From contig NC_135019.1 of the NCBI RefSeq assembly GCF_051020955.1, forward strand, positions 9,755,501-9,819,500: a stretch of DNA of 64,000 nt, read 5' to 3'. The translations under genes and the position numbers were made by a program. The notes beneath the pieces were generated by a model, which saw nothing but the letters and a program-made list of their open reading frames with translations, was not told the DNA's origin and did no database searches. This DNA comes from Megalopta genalis (lineage: Eukaryota; Arthropoda; Insecta; Hymenoptera; Halictidae). Shown one piece after another: positions 34,280 to 46,751 of this stretch (positions are counted from its first letter, which is position 1; each line of letters starts with the position of its first letter).

Positions 34280-34502
34280 TAGACTGTTGTAAATCGATGT
34301 GAAGACGAAAGAAGTGGAAACAATGCATATGAAGACGATTATTCGATTCAAACGATGAGCGAGTGAGCTACTAGAGCAAGCCACTATAGTGGCGTGACAT
34401 TCTAAAAGATGACATCCGCGAAAGCCACTATAGTGGCGTGTCGTTCTGAAAGATGACATCCGCGAAAGCCACTATAGTGGCGCGTCGTGGCCAAAAGGTT
34501 AA

Positions 34503-36469
34503 TAAGTTTCGGATAAAATACAGCGCATGGTCTAATCTCGTCAATAGGTAATGCTTGCCGCGTCCATCGATTTCGCATTCCCTTTTTGCGGCACGTCGAT
34601 GGTCCGAGCGGACCCGTTTAGGGATCGAATTTGCATCGGAAGATGCGCATCGCGGGTATTCGAGGCCGTTGAGCTCGAACAATCGCGAACGTCAGAAATT
34701 TAGATTGCGATTGGACGCGCGCTCGCGAGACTCTTACCACGATACATTGAATCCGCACGTGTCAATAGATCGAGCGACGGCCGTGGGGAGGGGAGGGAGT
34801 GGGGGGGAATGATTTTATCGAGCATTTCCCGAAGCACGGAGGACCGAATTGTTACGAATCGTCGGAATGTAAATCGGGTTCCTCTGAAACGTTGGCGAAA
34901 TCAGAATGGAATTTCCGGCGCGGCGCGGTGCGGCGCGGCGCGGCGTTGCGCCGAGGCGAAGAAATTGTAGCACGATTTTCATAAACGGCGCTCAAGATGC
35001 ATCCGCACGGTGACTTCCGGGCGCGTTACACTTCCCCGGGATGCATTCCACCTTCGTCCCAGATAAAGAAAGTTTCCGCGCCGTGAAAATAAACTCGCTG
35101 AATTTCGAAGAACTTAGCTGACCACAGAGAAGAGGAATCAACATGCTTCTCACAGACGTAGTCTTTCCGACTACGGGCACGCCACGCCGACTGCTGATCT
35201 CCCTACGGATAGTTCTCGTTCTATATCTATGGTAATCGTTCTAGGAATGTTACCGCCGATCGTAATTCGCGACGCATGGAATATCTAGCCGAGTCAACGG
35301 CCTACTAAAGCCTCCTTTAACCACCGTTTCCTTCCACTGTTACTTTTCTATCTCCGCTGTTCCGTATCCAGGATACCGACGACTTACTCCCCCATTTCCT
35401 CCTTCTCCTCCTTATCGGTTTTATTAGGACAAAACGCGCGGAAACGTTCGACGTGTACGCCTGCACACACACAGACTCGCATTGTCGAAAATATTTATTG
35501 CCAGGTTTGCTAGTGTGCGCCGAGCAATGCTCGACTCTTAGACCTTCACAGGATTCTGGTGGCCGCGGCGGCTCGCGGTGGGGCGAAATTAAAGAATTAA
35601 AGAATTTTTTTAAATTAAAGTCAAAATTAAAGAATTTTTTGATAGGAATGAGATAAAGCGACGCAGGTTTTCTTTACGTTATTGCTGAAATATTAGGGGA
35701 CGAGGGAGAAGTAGAGAGAATTTAGTATGAACATATGAACTTGGAAAATGTATGCTGATCTTAGAGTGGTGACGTACGTCAAATTGACTCGTCCGATTGA
35801 GAAATCACGTTTTTTCACTTAGATTAATTTTTTTTTTAAATCCCGAAGTGCTAGATCAATTTTGCGACCGGATTTGAAATTGACGTGACTAAATCTAAGA
35901 AAAATTATGTGTAACGTGTCATTTTAAAAAATCCAATTGTACATGGCATTGGATAAATCACAATTTTATTGGTTTTATTTTATATTTCAAGTTTAACGTA
36001 AATTTTGAAGGTTAAAGAATATTCGTACTACATTCTCTCAATCTTTCCCTTATTCTACAATATTTCAGGCTTAACGTAAAAAGAAGTGCATCGCCTTATC
36101 TTATTCCTATCAAATGTTCGTTGATTTTGACACAATTTCTTCATTTAGCCCCGGTGTGCGGTTCCACGCAGTTTTAAAGAAGCTCAGCATGAACATACGT
36201 TAATATAATTATTTCAAAATTCATGTAATCTTCTATTAACACTTTATTATATTTATAAAAATATTATTAATAATAATATTATTATATTCATACAAATTAC
36301 ATAAAGCGTGTAATTACACAACCGCGTAATTGTAGCAATACAAATGAGTTTTAGAAAGATTCGGAGAAGCTTCTGGCCGACAGAAGACATTTCTTCCTTT
36401 TTCAGAGTTTTGCGACACACTTGACGAAACTGAGAATTTGCATAGAGACGCGCAGCATAAATTCGAGAA
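34503..36469. other. Unannotated DNA, GC-rich at 34.5-35.6 kb
   Basis: Short open frames on both strands (for example 34555-34812 +, 34428-34682 -) have no recognised domain. A GGCGCGGCGCGGTGCGGCGC run lies at about 34917-34950. A perfect palindrome TGACGTACGTCA is at about 35769-35780, containing the ACGTCA core that CREB/ATF-type bZIP proteins bind (established knowledge of the motif; occupancy unknown). Confidence 0.45.
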
Positions 36470-36692
36470 TTAATCTTTTGCATCCGGAGCTATTCTAACT
36501 CCAAAAATTATGACATTTCTTCCAACTTAGAATATTTCCGTTCTACGCAACTTTCCTCGTTTCACGTGAGTGAAAAAAATTAATATAAAAATTTCTGAAG
36601 TTGAGATGTAGCAAAGTTAAAAATGTTTCGAATAATGGAATGGCGATTCTTAACAGGGCCTCCTGAGTCGTCATTCTTGCGCGAAGGATTAA
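36470..36692. mobile_element. Possible TTAA element, family O
   Basis: TTAA borders at 36470-36473 and 36689-36692 with ends TCTTTTGCATCCGGAGC and complement TCCTTCGCGCAAGAATG. Match is limited to the first 8-9 bp. A TTCACGTGAGTGAAA near-palindrome lies inside at about 36561-36575. 223 bp, no coding capacity. Confidence 0.4.
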
Positions 36693-38062
36693 AGTTGTGC
36701 TTCCACAAATTGCTCGGGCATGGCACGTTGAATTTCATGCAGATTTAACAAGTATATTTTACATATTATTGTACGAACTTTCCTTCGTACGTTCACTTAC
36801 GACGTACGCTTGCGAAATATGTTCTTTGATTTCTTCCGCGATATGTGCAGCGAAATGAGTCATCCAGAGACGTTTTAATAAAATTAGATCGCTTGTATTT
36901 TACCAGTAATACGATGGAAGAGAAACGTTCTATAAAATTCAACATTTTCATCATTTTTTTTGGTTTCAACTACAAAAGACTTTTTTCGTTTGTTATCAAA
37001 TATTTTATAAAATTTTAACTTTCGTTCGCGATTATTTTCTTAAAAATATCATGTCATTCACGTTCCGAACGTTGCTTTCGAGAAACTACGAGAAGATCGC
37101 CGACTGTTTTACCGTACTTTTGCAACAATCGTTTCTTCGAATGCGGCAGTGCTGTAACCACCTCAGAAACGGGTTGGATTTCTTTGCCCACCGAGATTGG
37201 TAACTGTCGTTTAATGTCTGAAAGAAGACGGATCGTCTGGCAGTGAGTTGCAACTCTTTGACCAACTAGGTATTTTTTTCCCTTCTCGAAGCAGCACGGA
37301 GAAGAGAAGTGGCCGGTGAAAGACACGTCGCTCGAACAGTACACACTCAATGAATGCCACTTTCCAGCTGGATACCAAAGAAAACTGTGCTTTCAGTCCT
37401 CGCATCGGGTTTTTGATGCATCTCGCCAGCTTCGGGACCTTTTAAAGCTGCGAACTTATGTCATCAAACTATTCCGCGCAATTTATTCCTTTGATCGTGC
37501 ACTTTAATTGTTTCCCCGGCTACGTTGTTTTTTCCTTTCGCCGTGACACGCTCTCACGGCAAAGCGCACGCTCTCGCGATGTTGCTTTCATAAAGTTGGC
37601 CCCGCACGGTTGTGCGCGAAAATTTGCTTAGCTTTCAATTTCGGGAACTTTCGAATAGTTTCTATCGCGTTTATTTGGTTATTTGTAGTGCTTTTAAGTG
37701 CTCGTATCGAAGCTCGTAGCGAACTGTTTGAGCGGGCCACGCTGCGTTGCACTATTTTAAGACCGAGCTAATGCACAAACGAGATAAAACAACAACGAAT
37801 GTTTATTTATGAAACGTGTGCTAGATATTTCTGGTTAAATGGCTCGGATATCTCCATAACGGGAAAAATGAAATGGAAACAAACGTTAAGTACACATCTA
37901 TTCGCCGGAGATACATAAAAATGTTCGGTAAACAATGCCCGTAGCCGAGCCGGTAACTTTGTTATAGCGGAGATTAAATTAACAAGCAAGAAAATTGTTG
38001 AACTGCTTCGACGAGTCCGCGAGGATCCATAGCTGCGCGAAAGATCCGTATTCTATCCGAAA
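36693..38062. other. Unannotated single-copy DNA
   Basis: No gene, RNA or repeat recognised. The 98-codon minus-strand frame at 37054-37350 has no domain signature. Confidence 0.5.
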
Positions 38063-38425
38063 CGTCATATTGTAAACGAATGCTCTATATCGTGTCGCAG
38101 CCACAAAGAAATACAAATTGTAAAACAGATATCAAATAAATTTTTCATCTTCTAAATATTCTATTTTCCTTTTAAACTTTCAATCGATAATATTTTATTC
38201 GGGACATCATAATTTAACCAGATATGCTTCATATTATATCACAGTCGTAAAGAAACGCAAATTGCAAAATAGATATCGAATAAATTTTCTAAACGTTCTA
38301 TTTTCGTTTCATACTTTCGATCGACGATATTTTATTCGGAACGTCATATTTTATAACCATATCGTGTCGCGGCTGTAAAGAAATGAAAATTGTAAAACCA
38401 ATATTAAAGAAATTTTCATGCAAAA
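38063..38425. repeat. Diverged tandem repeat, about 130-150-bp unit
   Basis: CGTCATATTGTAAAC (38063), CATCATAATTTAACC (about 38214) and CGTCATATTTTATAACC (about 38342) start successive units. Each continues with TATCRTGTCGCRGC-like, AAAGAAAYRCAAATTGYAAA and AATAAATTTT blocks. There are about 2.6 units, with 15-20% divergence by eye. Confidence 0.85.
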
Positions 38426-39287
38426 ACGCGAACGAAGCTCGAAGTAAGAATATTAAAGGAGTTTCCGAACATTTTCACTCTTTGCAGAACAATTTCCACC
38501 GATCGATTTTTAGCGCAGATATCCGGTGCAACTTGTAAAATTGTTGAACGAATTGCTTGTTTCAAGATACTTCGATCAAGGGATGACGTTCAACTTCGTA
38601 GAAGGGGGATTTCCGAGGCGTTGTTCTCAGGAAAAAGGTATACAATTAACGAAATTTGAACAAATAAAAGTTCCCTTAATCCCCGGCTGCCCTCCATTCG
38701 CTAATCAGTAACAAGGCTTTCCCCCGTGGAACTTCTCCGGGAAAGTAAACAGTCTAAATTTCGACTTACTCCGAAGTTCCCTATGCCTTTGAATGTACTC
38801 TGAAACACGATGGAGCTTCCAAGACTTCTCGCAGTTAAACCCAACATACATCTGCTTTGAATATATTAATTTCACTTGGATCTCAGTTTGCCGAATCAAA
38901 GAGACAAAAGTCTGGAGACTGTTCCCGACACAGTAAATTTTTCCTCGTTGTTATGCGTTCCGCGAAGTTTTAATTAACTTAATAGCGCGATGCGACTCGG
39001 GCGCCGGATAAGTAATTAAATATTTGGACAAATTGTCGATGGAACGCGAAATTTCAGGATTCCACTGTTTCAGCGAATTCCGCTGACTTTACATGCACCA
39101 ACTACCCCCATTCGAGTTTCGACAGCGTATTTTGCGTTATTGTGAAACGTCCAACTAGAACGTGCGTAAATTAGACCCCTCGAGAAATAAATGCCAAATA
39201 TTTTTCCGAATTTTGCTTTATCGTTCGGCTGAAATAAAATATCGAGTTTGTAAATATGCGTTTGTCAGCTTTATGGATTATAGTATA
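38426..39287. other. Unannotated single-copy DNA
   Basis: No gene or repeat recognised. Confidence 0.5.
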
Positions 39288-39800
39288 CAGGGCATCCTAA
39301 ATGTATTTCGAAATATTTTAAAGCTCGATGAACGATGTCTTTCGTAATTGAGTGGATTGGGATCACAGGTGAGTCTCATTTTCGAAAATGTTGACTTATG
39401 TTTCAAAATGTATAGATGCCAAAATATTAAAGAGACAAGTAAAATCAATTATAAGGCTGTTATAAATTAATTTATATAATTATAATTTATATATTGATAT
39501 ACATTATATTATGTTATCTAAATTATCTTAACAATAAATTCGGCCAGTACACGATACACGCGTTAATAAACAATAACACGTATTAATAAACAATAACACT
39601 CCTCGATTCTCACAATGAGGAAAACGTGACTACGCCATTATGATTCTAATCCACTCAATTGTAATTTGCTACGAAGTAAAAATAAAATAACAAATGTGTA
39701 GATGATATTTCTTCGGTTGACTAGTTTTTATAGCCTACATTTTCACTAGTATACAGGGTGTCTCTAACGCGTTTTCAAAATACATTGGAGTTCGATAACG
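39288..39800. repeat. Remnants of CAGGG-ended elements
   Basis: CAGGGCATCCTAAATGTATT at 39288 and CAGGGTGTCTCTAACGCGTT at about 39755 each follow TATA, as true ends of TA elements do here, but point the same way. ATTGAGTGGATTGGGATCA (39349-39367) is inverted at 39645-39663 (TGATTCTAATCCACTCAAT). A short duplication of AATAAACAATAACAC lies at 39565-39600. I read this as broken pieces of one or two inverted-repeat elements. Confidence 0.45.
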
Positions 39801-41628
39801 AAGCTTGCAACAAATGAAACATGTGTTGCAGGATTTTGGTTTATTATCAAGCGGGAACGGAATAAAAAGGATTGCATGCATTTTGCAAGTGTTTTTATGG
39901 TTCGGTTGTTTCGCAAATTCAAGATGTCAGTAGAAATAAGCCCGCGCGCGCACACACGGATATAACGTAACACGACGGTTGCATCGCACTCGGCGGCTCG
40001 AAATGACCTAGCAATCGATTCCCGCCTAGAAGAGCGCATGGTTTGCGATAAGAAGCCCTATTGAGGTCCGACACAACCATAAATCTTCCGAAAAAGGAAT
40101 TAGCGTCGACCTATCTACCTTTGCGGAAGTGTGTTTCGCACTGCTGAACAGCCCACTTGTCATCCCTTTGATTTTCTGCGACTGTTTCACCGAGAACGAT
40201 CCCTCAGTCGGCCAATTACATCCGCTTGCTTCGGCAGCTATTGTTTAAACGATTCTTCTCTATCGATTCAACGAAACAATGAATGTGCAAATCAATCCTA
40301 TACGGAGTAATTCATTCATTTACTAAAGCATACAATTTCCATTATTTCTCACTGTTCGGTTTCATCATTTTCTGGAAATCTGTCGATTCTCCATCAACAA
40401 TTAATGAGAAACATGATGCTTCAGGTATCGCTGAAAAGTATCGCCACTTTTCTATAACATCGATCAAAAAAATGTTGTCCTGTAAATACGTTGTTTATCT
40501 CCTACTCTGACGACTGTTTTTACAGTCACGAGTTACTGCACATAAACGAAATGTAAGTTCGCGTGCGATATCAGTACCACGCGTGTAAATTTCATGGAAA
40601 TGGACAGATGTTATGCTCGAGTGACGTGTGCCTCATCAGTTGGTAAATGTATGTGTGTGTGGGTGTGTGTGAAAATTTTAGGCACGCCACAAGCGCAAAA
40701 TACTTGAATGATTGAGAGGCAACAGCTAGAATGATTAGATCGACTATCCACGCTGCTGGAAACATTTATCGGATTACTCAAATATTTACCTCGCATTGCA
40801 CACCTCTAATTAAACCGCAAATTTAATTTGCTCGAATTACCGTTTTGTAAACAATGATTGTGCAAACGACGATCTCGTGCATGAAACAGTCTAACAAAAT
40901 TTAACCGTGCTATTTAAAATGGTTAACAGATCGTTCTTGGAACGAGAAAGGCGAAATAGAAATATCTCTTTCCGTCGTTGCATTCGTTACTTTTTTCAAA
41001 TTTACTGTTGCAAAATTATATAAACACTCTGCGCGGAATACGCAGAGTTCGAAGAATGCTCTGCGAAATTGTCGACGTTGCACTTCTGTTTGCTCTACAA
41101 TTTACCAATTATGTACCTCGACGTTCGCCTTTAATTCGCGAAACGATGCTTGCGAACGTCTCGTCTACGCCTTTGATCTTTATTTACTTACATTTTCAGC
41201 GCAATCGGACAGCGTTCTGTCTTTAATCAATAACCTATAGGTAATTGAATATTTGGACAAAGTAACGTCAGTGCGGGACTGGGTTTTGTGCACTGATTCG
41301 CTACGATTCGTCAATTTGTACGGAAAATCCGCGGTCACCAAAATTATAAATTTCATTTCATTTGTAAACAGGCATTCATTTGCCGTACAGGCACGGCACG
41401 TTAATCGATCTTTGATTCGTAGAAAACTAAAGTTTAAATGATATTAATAAAAATTATAAATCAATTTCCCTTGTAAATACATACTATAAAATGCATTTTT
41501 AATTGCACCGACTAGAGCAAAGCGTCGTTTCCCGATTACGACAAATATTTCGCGCTAATCATTTTCAAGAAACGATGAAAGTACTCGATTTGTGCCTAAA
41601 TCGGTATGTACACGTCAGCGTAAATTGC
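39801..41628. other. Unannotated DNA with a small GT microsatellite
   Basis: (GT)n-like tract at 40649-40671. A hairpin GACTGTTTTTACAGTC lies near 40512-40527. No gene recognised. Confidence 0.5.
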
Positions 41629-41790
41629 GATCTAGTGATCAAAGTGGATTACTATTGCCAATCCACTCGGATCACTTATCGATAGAAACAAAAACGGAAA
41701 TGTAGTAAATATAGACATCGGCGATCCAGTGATCAAAGTGAATCGCTATTGCCAATCCACTCGGGCCACTTATCGACAGAAACAAAAACA
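41629..41790. repeat. 95-bp duplication
   Basis: GATCTAGTGATCAAAGTGGA... (41629) is repeated as GATCCAGTGATCAAAGTGAA... (about 41724). Both continue CTATTGCCAATCCACTCGG and end CACTTATCGAYAGAAACAAA. About 90% identical by eye. Confidence 0.9.
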
Positions 41791-42657
41791 CTTGATTCAT
41801 ATCGCTAAAAAGAATTGCCCGAACCGACGGCGATCGTATCGACGCAAATTATCGATCTTGTTCCATTCTCGTGCGACCCCGCAATTAGATTGATATCAGA
41901 AAGCAAACTACCGTGCGACGTATTTCGTAATGGAATCGAGCTGACGAAGACCGATAATGTCATTAAACGGTTAATAGCATCTAACTGCATCATCAAATTG
42001 CAGGTAACGTTTTCATGACGGACGCGCGCCCTACCAAAGTAATATTCCCATTACAAACAGATGTTAGAAATAGATAATTAATTATGGAGTACCGGCGGGA
42101 CTGCGTCGCCCAACAAAATCTCGTAATACGGGAACTAAATCGCTTTCTACACTCCGATTAATTACTTCTGCAAACTGAATACATTCTATTAATAGCAGCG
42201 CCGTTCCGTGACAAAAATTACGGCAATTATTCCCCGTAATCGCCAGATATTGTTCAGCGTCTCGCGTCGTGCAATATTTCATTAAACTATGTTTCACTCT
42301 TCGCGCAACAACTTATTACGATATAACAATTATTCGATATAACGTTTACCAATGTTAATACATCTGACACAGCAGAAATCACGTTAAAGCCGTCGTCTGA
42401 CAGTTACGTAAGCAAATTCATCGGATTACTTTTTATCGTTTCTTATGCTTCGAAGTATGTATTATCTAACGATATTGTGATTCACTGGAAAGATATTCAT
42501 TATTTCGAAAAATTGCGCACACTCAGTTTCTAACGTTTGTTATTTATCTATATTTACAGTAAAAAATAAAGTTAATTGCATATCTCAAGTCAAATATTTT
42601 GTTGTAATTCAATTATTCGAATTATCTCGATTCTCTTCGCACACCTACACAACAACT
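41791..42657. other. Unannotated single-copy DNA
   Basis: No gene or repeat recognised; short frames only. Confidence 0.5.
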
Positions 42658-42663
42658 AGGGCC

Positions 42664-42820
42664 AATTACTGTGCCTTTGGTTTGTTTTCGAGCATAATTA
42701 ACTTTATATTTATCGAATAAGACGTATTAAACTTTTTTATTTTTTAATTTTCTTTTCATTATCTTATTCGATAAATATAAAATTAATTATACCTGAAAAC
42801 GAAGCAAATTCACAGTAGCC
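42664..42820. repeat. Inverted-repeat element, about 157 bp
   Basis: The left arm (AATTACTGTGCCTTTGGTTT, GTTTTCGAGCATAATTAACT, TTATATTTATCGAATAAGA) is mirrored on the right (TCTTATTCGATAAATATAAA, ATTAATTATACCTGAAAACG, AAGCAAATTCACAGTA). Arms are about 58 bp with an AT-rich loop of about 42 bp. The ends (ACTGTG / CACAGT) are similar to scattered GGTTACTGTGCC strings at 29650-29690 and CACAGTAATTGGCACACAGT at about 30355, possibly the same family. Confidence 0.8.
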
Positions 42821-44006
42821 GAGTTCCACTACCCCACCGGACCACATAAATCATAAAGTCCAGAAGACTTTGCATAAAAATTTAGAGAAAAATGGGTTCG
42901 TAAGAGTTTTGAAATACTGTGAATATTTTTGGATACTATGAATTCAGGAGTTTAAGGATATCGTGTCTTATAATGATCATCTAGACTGCTTCTATTTTAT
43001 ATGCTGTTATTTAGAATTTTGTATAATCATCGGGGCGAAGTTGATGCACGGATTGGTGTTGATAAATTTGCGATTAAACTGTTAGCGAAAAGTTTCCATG
43101 GAATCAGCTGATAGACTTCACCGTGTCTGAAAGATGCAGCAGATGGACGAACATGGTCCCCCGTAATATGTCCCGGCTGTTTGCCTCTGAAGGGCGATAA
43201 AAACTAAGAAAATTGTCAGACTGACCATTCGATGGCTCTACATCATCTTCATATTGAAATCCGTAGTAAGAACCGTACCGTATAGCATTACGTATCTATC
43301 ATACACCATAATTTCAAACTTCCAGAGAACACTTCCATCTCGAACACGTTAAACAGACACTTCGGAAACGAATGAACCAAGGAACTATTTTAACTGAACT
43401 GTCAACAGTATCGAACAAAAAACTGAGTGAAAACTGAATAGTATCGCAGTGACACTTTTCATTAGAACGAACTGCTCCGAGCCATTGAAATTCTCTATTT
43501 GATATTTCCCTGCATTTTTTATATAGTCACCGTTCGAACGGTTAGAAAATTGATAGACGAGACCGCAGATGCTCTCAAATACATAAAAACGGCACGGTTA
43601 AATAAATAAAAAATATATGACAGTACACCATTATTTCTGAATATTTTCCTACAACATTATAACGTGTCAATTGTGAATTTTATGACTTTACAAAAAGAAC
43701 GAGTATCCGAAATTTGAAACAGTAGAAAGATTAAAATAATCGAAAAGAATCGATTCACATATTTATTAAACGAAGAACTAGATTTCTAAACGGCTTCGAT
43801 TTCTTCCAATAAATGCAAACAAATTTTGCCGTGCGAAAATCCGCTAAAATCTTTCGCAGTTCCAAAATCGTACAAATGTTATCTTACAAAACTGACGCGA
43901 ATCAATTTATTTAAATTTAACCAAAAAAAAATACATTCGACCATTCCCGACGGAACAGTCCCCACAATTCGGAAAATTGTAAAAGAAACGCTTCGAAACC
44001 GATCAT
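42821..44006. other. Unannotated single-copy DNA
   Basis: No gene or repeat recognised. Confidence 0.5.
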
Positions 44007-44253
44007 TAACACGTTCCGTGCCACGTGTACCATCGATGGTACACGCTTGCATGTTTACTTAGTGAACTGAACAAATTGTTTACAAGAAATTTAGAACCGA
44101 AGAATCAATTTCCACCGCAAGAATGGGCGTTGATAAGTTTTTGTTACGTTCTTATGTGTACGAGAATTAATAATTGCACGTAATACATCAAGTTTTAGTA
44201 AAATATCAAAGTGTGAAGATTCGAGTAAAAAAAGCTCGGCACGGAACGTGTTA
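44007..44253. mobile_element. TTAA element, family H
   Basis: TTAA at both borders and perfect 13-bp terminal inverted repeats, CACGTTCCGTGCC and GGCACGGAACGTG. A perfect 22-bp palindrome centred on ATCGAT (44025-44046, core GTACCATCGATGGTAC) begins two bases inside the left repeat. The remaining 200 bp is AT-rich and non-coding. The intact ends mark it as a miniature piggyBac-type element. Confidence 0.88.
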
Positions 44254-45837
44254 AATATAGTGCTAAATCCCGTGAGAGGCTCCCGGCCCAGAAGTGGGCG
44301 GAGTCTCGCGGGGTCCTATAGTGGGAGAAACGGTAGTAGGCAGGTGCGCATGGGCCAGCTACCGATCTGCCGGAGAGTAACCCCATCGTTGCGTTGACCA
44401 ATGAAGATGAAGCATGGCCGAGCTATGGTGCCATAATAGTATCCACGTTCGCATAAGCCGCGCAGCTTCGCCATCGGATTTATCGTTTCGACGGCTCGGT
44501 AATTTCTCTGGTTGAGCATCCCCCCGATAAGCATCCGGATTTCAGCGGTCTGATGTAAAGAAAAAAAAGGTAATCCGCAGGAGATGAGAATGACATATGA
44601 CTGGAAGTAATCGCTTCGGCTAATTGATATCGGTACACATCGCTGTGTCCGGCCTGCGTGTGTCGGTTAAGGTTTCATTCGATATCCACCGGCGGGATAT
44701 GTGACCGATATTCCATTTTCTCGATTCATATGAAGCAAGACGCGCGGCAAACGATCCCCACGGTACGTCAAATTTACGATCCGCGGAGCCTTTAATATCG
44801 AGAATTCTCGGAGCATTACGCCGGTGGACCGAACCCTTAAAGGAGCTTACAATATTATCCTTAAATCGGTGAATAGGCCGGCTCTCAATGGTTGGCTTGG
44901 GCCCGTCATGCTAAAATCTTGAAACGGTTATTGGCGATTTTCCGTGAATTAAGGATCGATAAGGAACTAAGGGGAAATCTAGATGAATACGGCTCTCCGG
45001 GGTAAACAGGTCAATAACATCTTGTCTCCGGACTCATTTTCATGTCCTTGGTAAATTTTAAGTTCGGTTTCGATTTTTATTCCATTATATGTTTATACCT
45101 ACTTCATTTTCCATCGTCGTTTGTTGTGCTCCAAGGAGTAGAACTCGTCTACCTTTGAACGGTTTCTCATGTTTTCCGAAACTAATTAGTACGTTCGTCA
45201 TCACTGAAATTGAGAAGCTGAATGCTGTCGTACCGAATATTAGTTTTACTGTGCACACACATTTCCAAGAGATTGTTTGAAAGGGGATCTTTACTTCAGT
45301 ATTACCAAATTAGTATTAGTATTTAGTATTACCAGATTATAGTTTCTTCTCGGTGTACCGAGAAAAATGTTTTCTTTAAAGATTAATTTAGAATTTGTTA
45401 TTTTTATTTATTAACGCTCTTTTTACCGATCTTTTTACGTACTTGTTTTTATTAAATTCAGTTTACCATCGTTGCGGGAAGAGTTGTAAAGTCGATTGAG
45501 AAAAAGTAATCAAACTTAATATAATATGTAAGTAATATTGTAATATTATTACAATATAAGTTTTATTATATAGGTTATTTAAATAAAACTTATTATTATT
45601 AATATACTTATATAATAATAACTTATTAAGTTATTATTTTATAAGTATATTAATATAAGTTTTATTTTTTTATTATTACGATATAAGTAACATTCAATGA
45701 ATATTTTCAAAGGTGTCTTTGCACCCCTTCGATGAAAACAGTGATAAATGGAAATTTACAAAGATCCGCTTTGTTCCCTTTGGTAAAAATTGGTAAAATT
45801 GGTAAAAATTGTAAAGATAGATATTGTAATTGTACCA
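44254..45837. other. Unannotated DNA, GC-rich at 44.3-45.0 kb
   Basis: GC-rich beside the H element (44.26-44.55 kb, frames of 68-72 codons on the minus strand, no domain). 45.5-45.7 kb holds AT-rich imperfect palindromes (TTATTATTAATAT...). No gene recognised. Confidence 0.45.
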
Positions 45838-45987
45838 AATAATAACAATACATAATTATTTTTTATACTAATATTTTAATTTCGATTGAAATTTGTATCT
45901 CACTCATTTATGTTCTATCTAATAATAACAATACATAATTATTTTTTATACTAATATTTTAATTTCGATTGAAATTTGTATCTCACT
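45838..45987. repeat. 83-bp tandem duplication
   Basis: AATAATAACAATACATAATT...TTGAAATTTGTATCTCACTC occurs at 45838 and again at 45921. The first 68 bp are identical. The second copy runs straight into the CA microsatellite. Confidence 0.95.
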
Positions 45988-45997
45988 CTCACACACA

Positions 45998-46031
<34 letters not shown>
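45988..46031. repeat. (CA)n microsatellite
   Basis: About 22 CA units with one AA interruption. Confidence 0.97.
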
Positions 46032-46032
<1 letters not shown>

Positions 46033-46660
46033 TTGTTTCATCCAGACTTCCAACGAATAAAGGGGCACAATCCATTGAGAGATAATAGCATCGTCATCGA
46101 TCGTCTAGCATATAAAAAATATCACAGTTGTGCGGCGCACGTTATAAGTCGATTACGCGTACTTCCGATAGGTTTTTACGGTTTTAATTACATTTCTCTG
46201 GTACCGCAAATATCCGACACGCTCGGAAAAAGATTCTTATGAAACGCCGGTTATTGACACTAAATTGCAGCAAATTATTGGCTGGCGGATACACGCGCAC
46301 ACCGAAGAAGCTTTCCGACAAATATTTCACGGGCGATATTAACGATTTATGCGTCCGCAAACATTGCCGATATTAACACTCATGTAAACGAGGAGAGCGT
46401 AGGCGCCTGACACTCCGTGATAATCCGATAATTCGATAATTGATTTATCATGTATTATCGGGTTTATAAAACTAATCCAAGTGGGAATTGCCAGCGTTAA
46501 TTAAAACAAACACACTTACAGATTTACGGTGGAGGAGAAAACTTTCCACGCAGCGTATAACTAACTGAGCGATCGAATTCGTTGTTTATAGACAATTGAA
46601 TTACGCGGCCGGTTCAATTGCTTTAAAATTAAAACCGAAATGGTCTTTTTTTTATCGCTC

Positions 46661-46680
46661 CCCCTTTCTCTCTCTCCCTT

Positions 46681-46711
<31 letters not shown>

Positions 46712-46751
46712 TTCTCTCTTTCTCTCTTTCTCTCTTTCTCTCTTCCCCTCT
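46661..46751. repeat. (CT)n / CTCTTT microsatellite
   Basis: CT-rich tract with TTTCTCTC periodicity, flanked by CCCC on both sides. Confidence 0.95.

Larger units (their letters stand above)
33468..34502. mobile_element. TTAA element, family D, copy 2 (contains family A pieces)
   Basis: TTAA is intact on both sides (33468-33471, 34499-34502). Ends are CCTTTTAGGTACGGCTGAAT and complement CCTTTTGGCCACGACGCGCC. The right arm has three 44-bp units each containing GCCACTATAGTGGC (34380, 34424, 34468), one more than copy 1. The interior holds a left-truncated family A element (33567-33993), about 115 bp of other DNA, and a second family A fragment (34110-34279) whose outer junction is the same as in copy 1. 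Confidence 0.85.
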
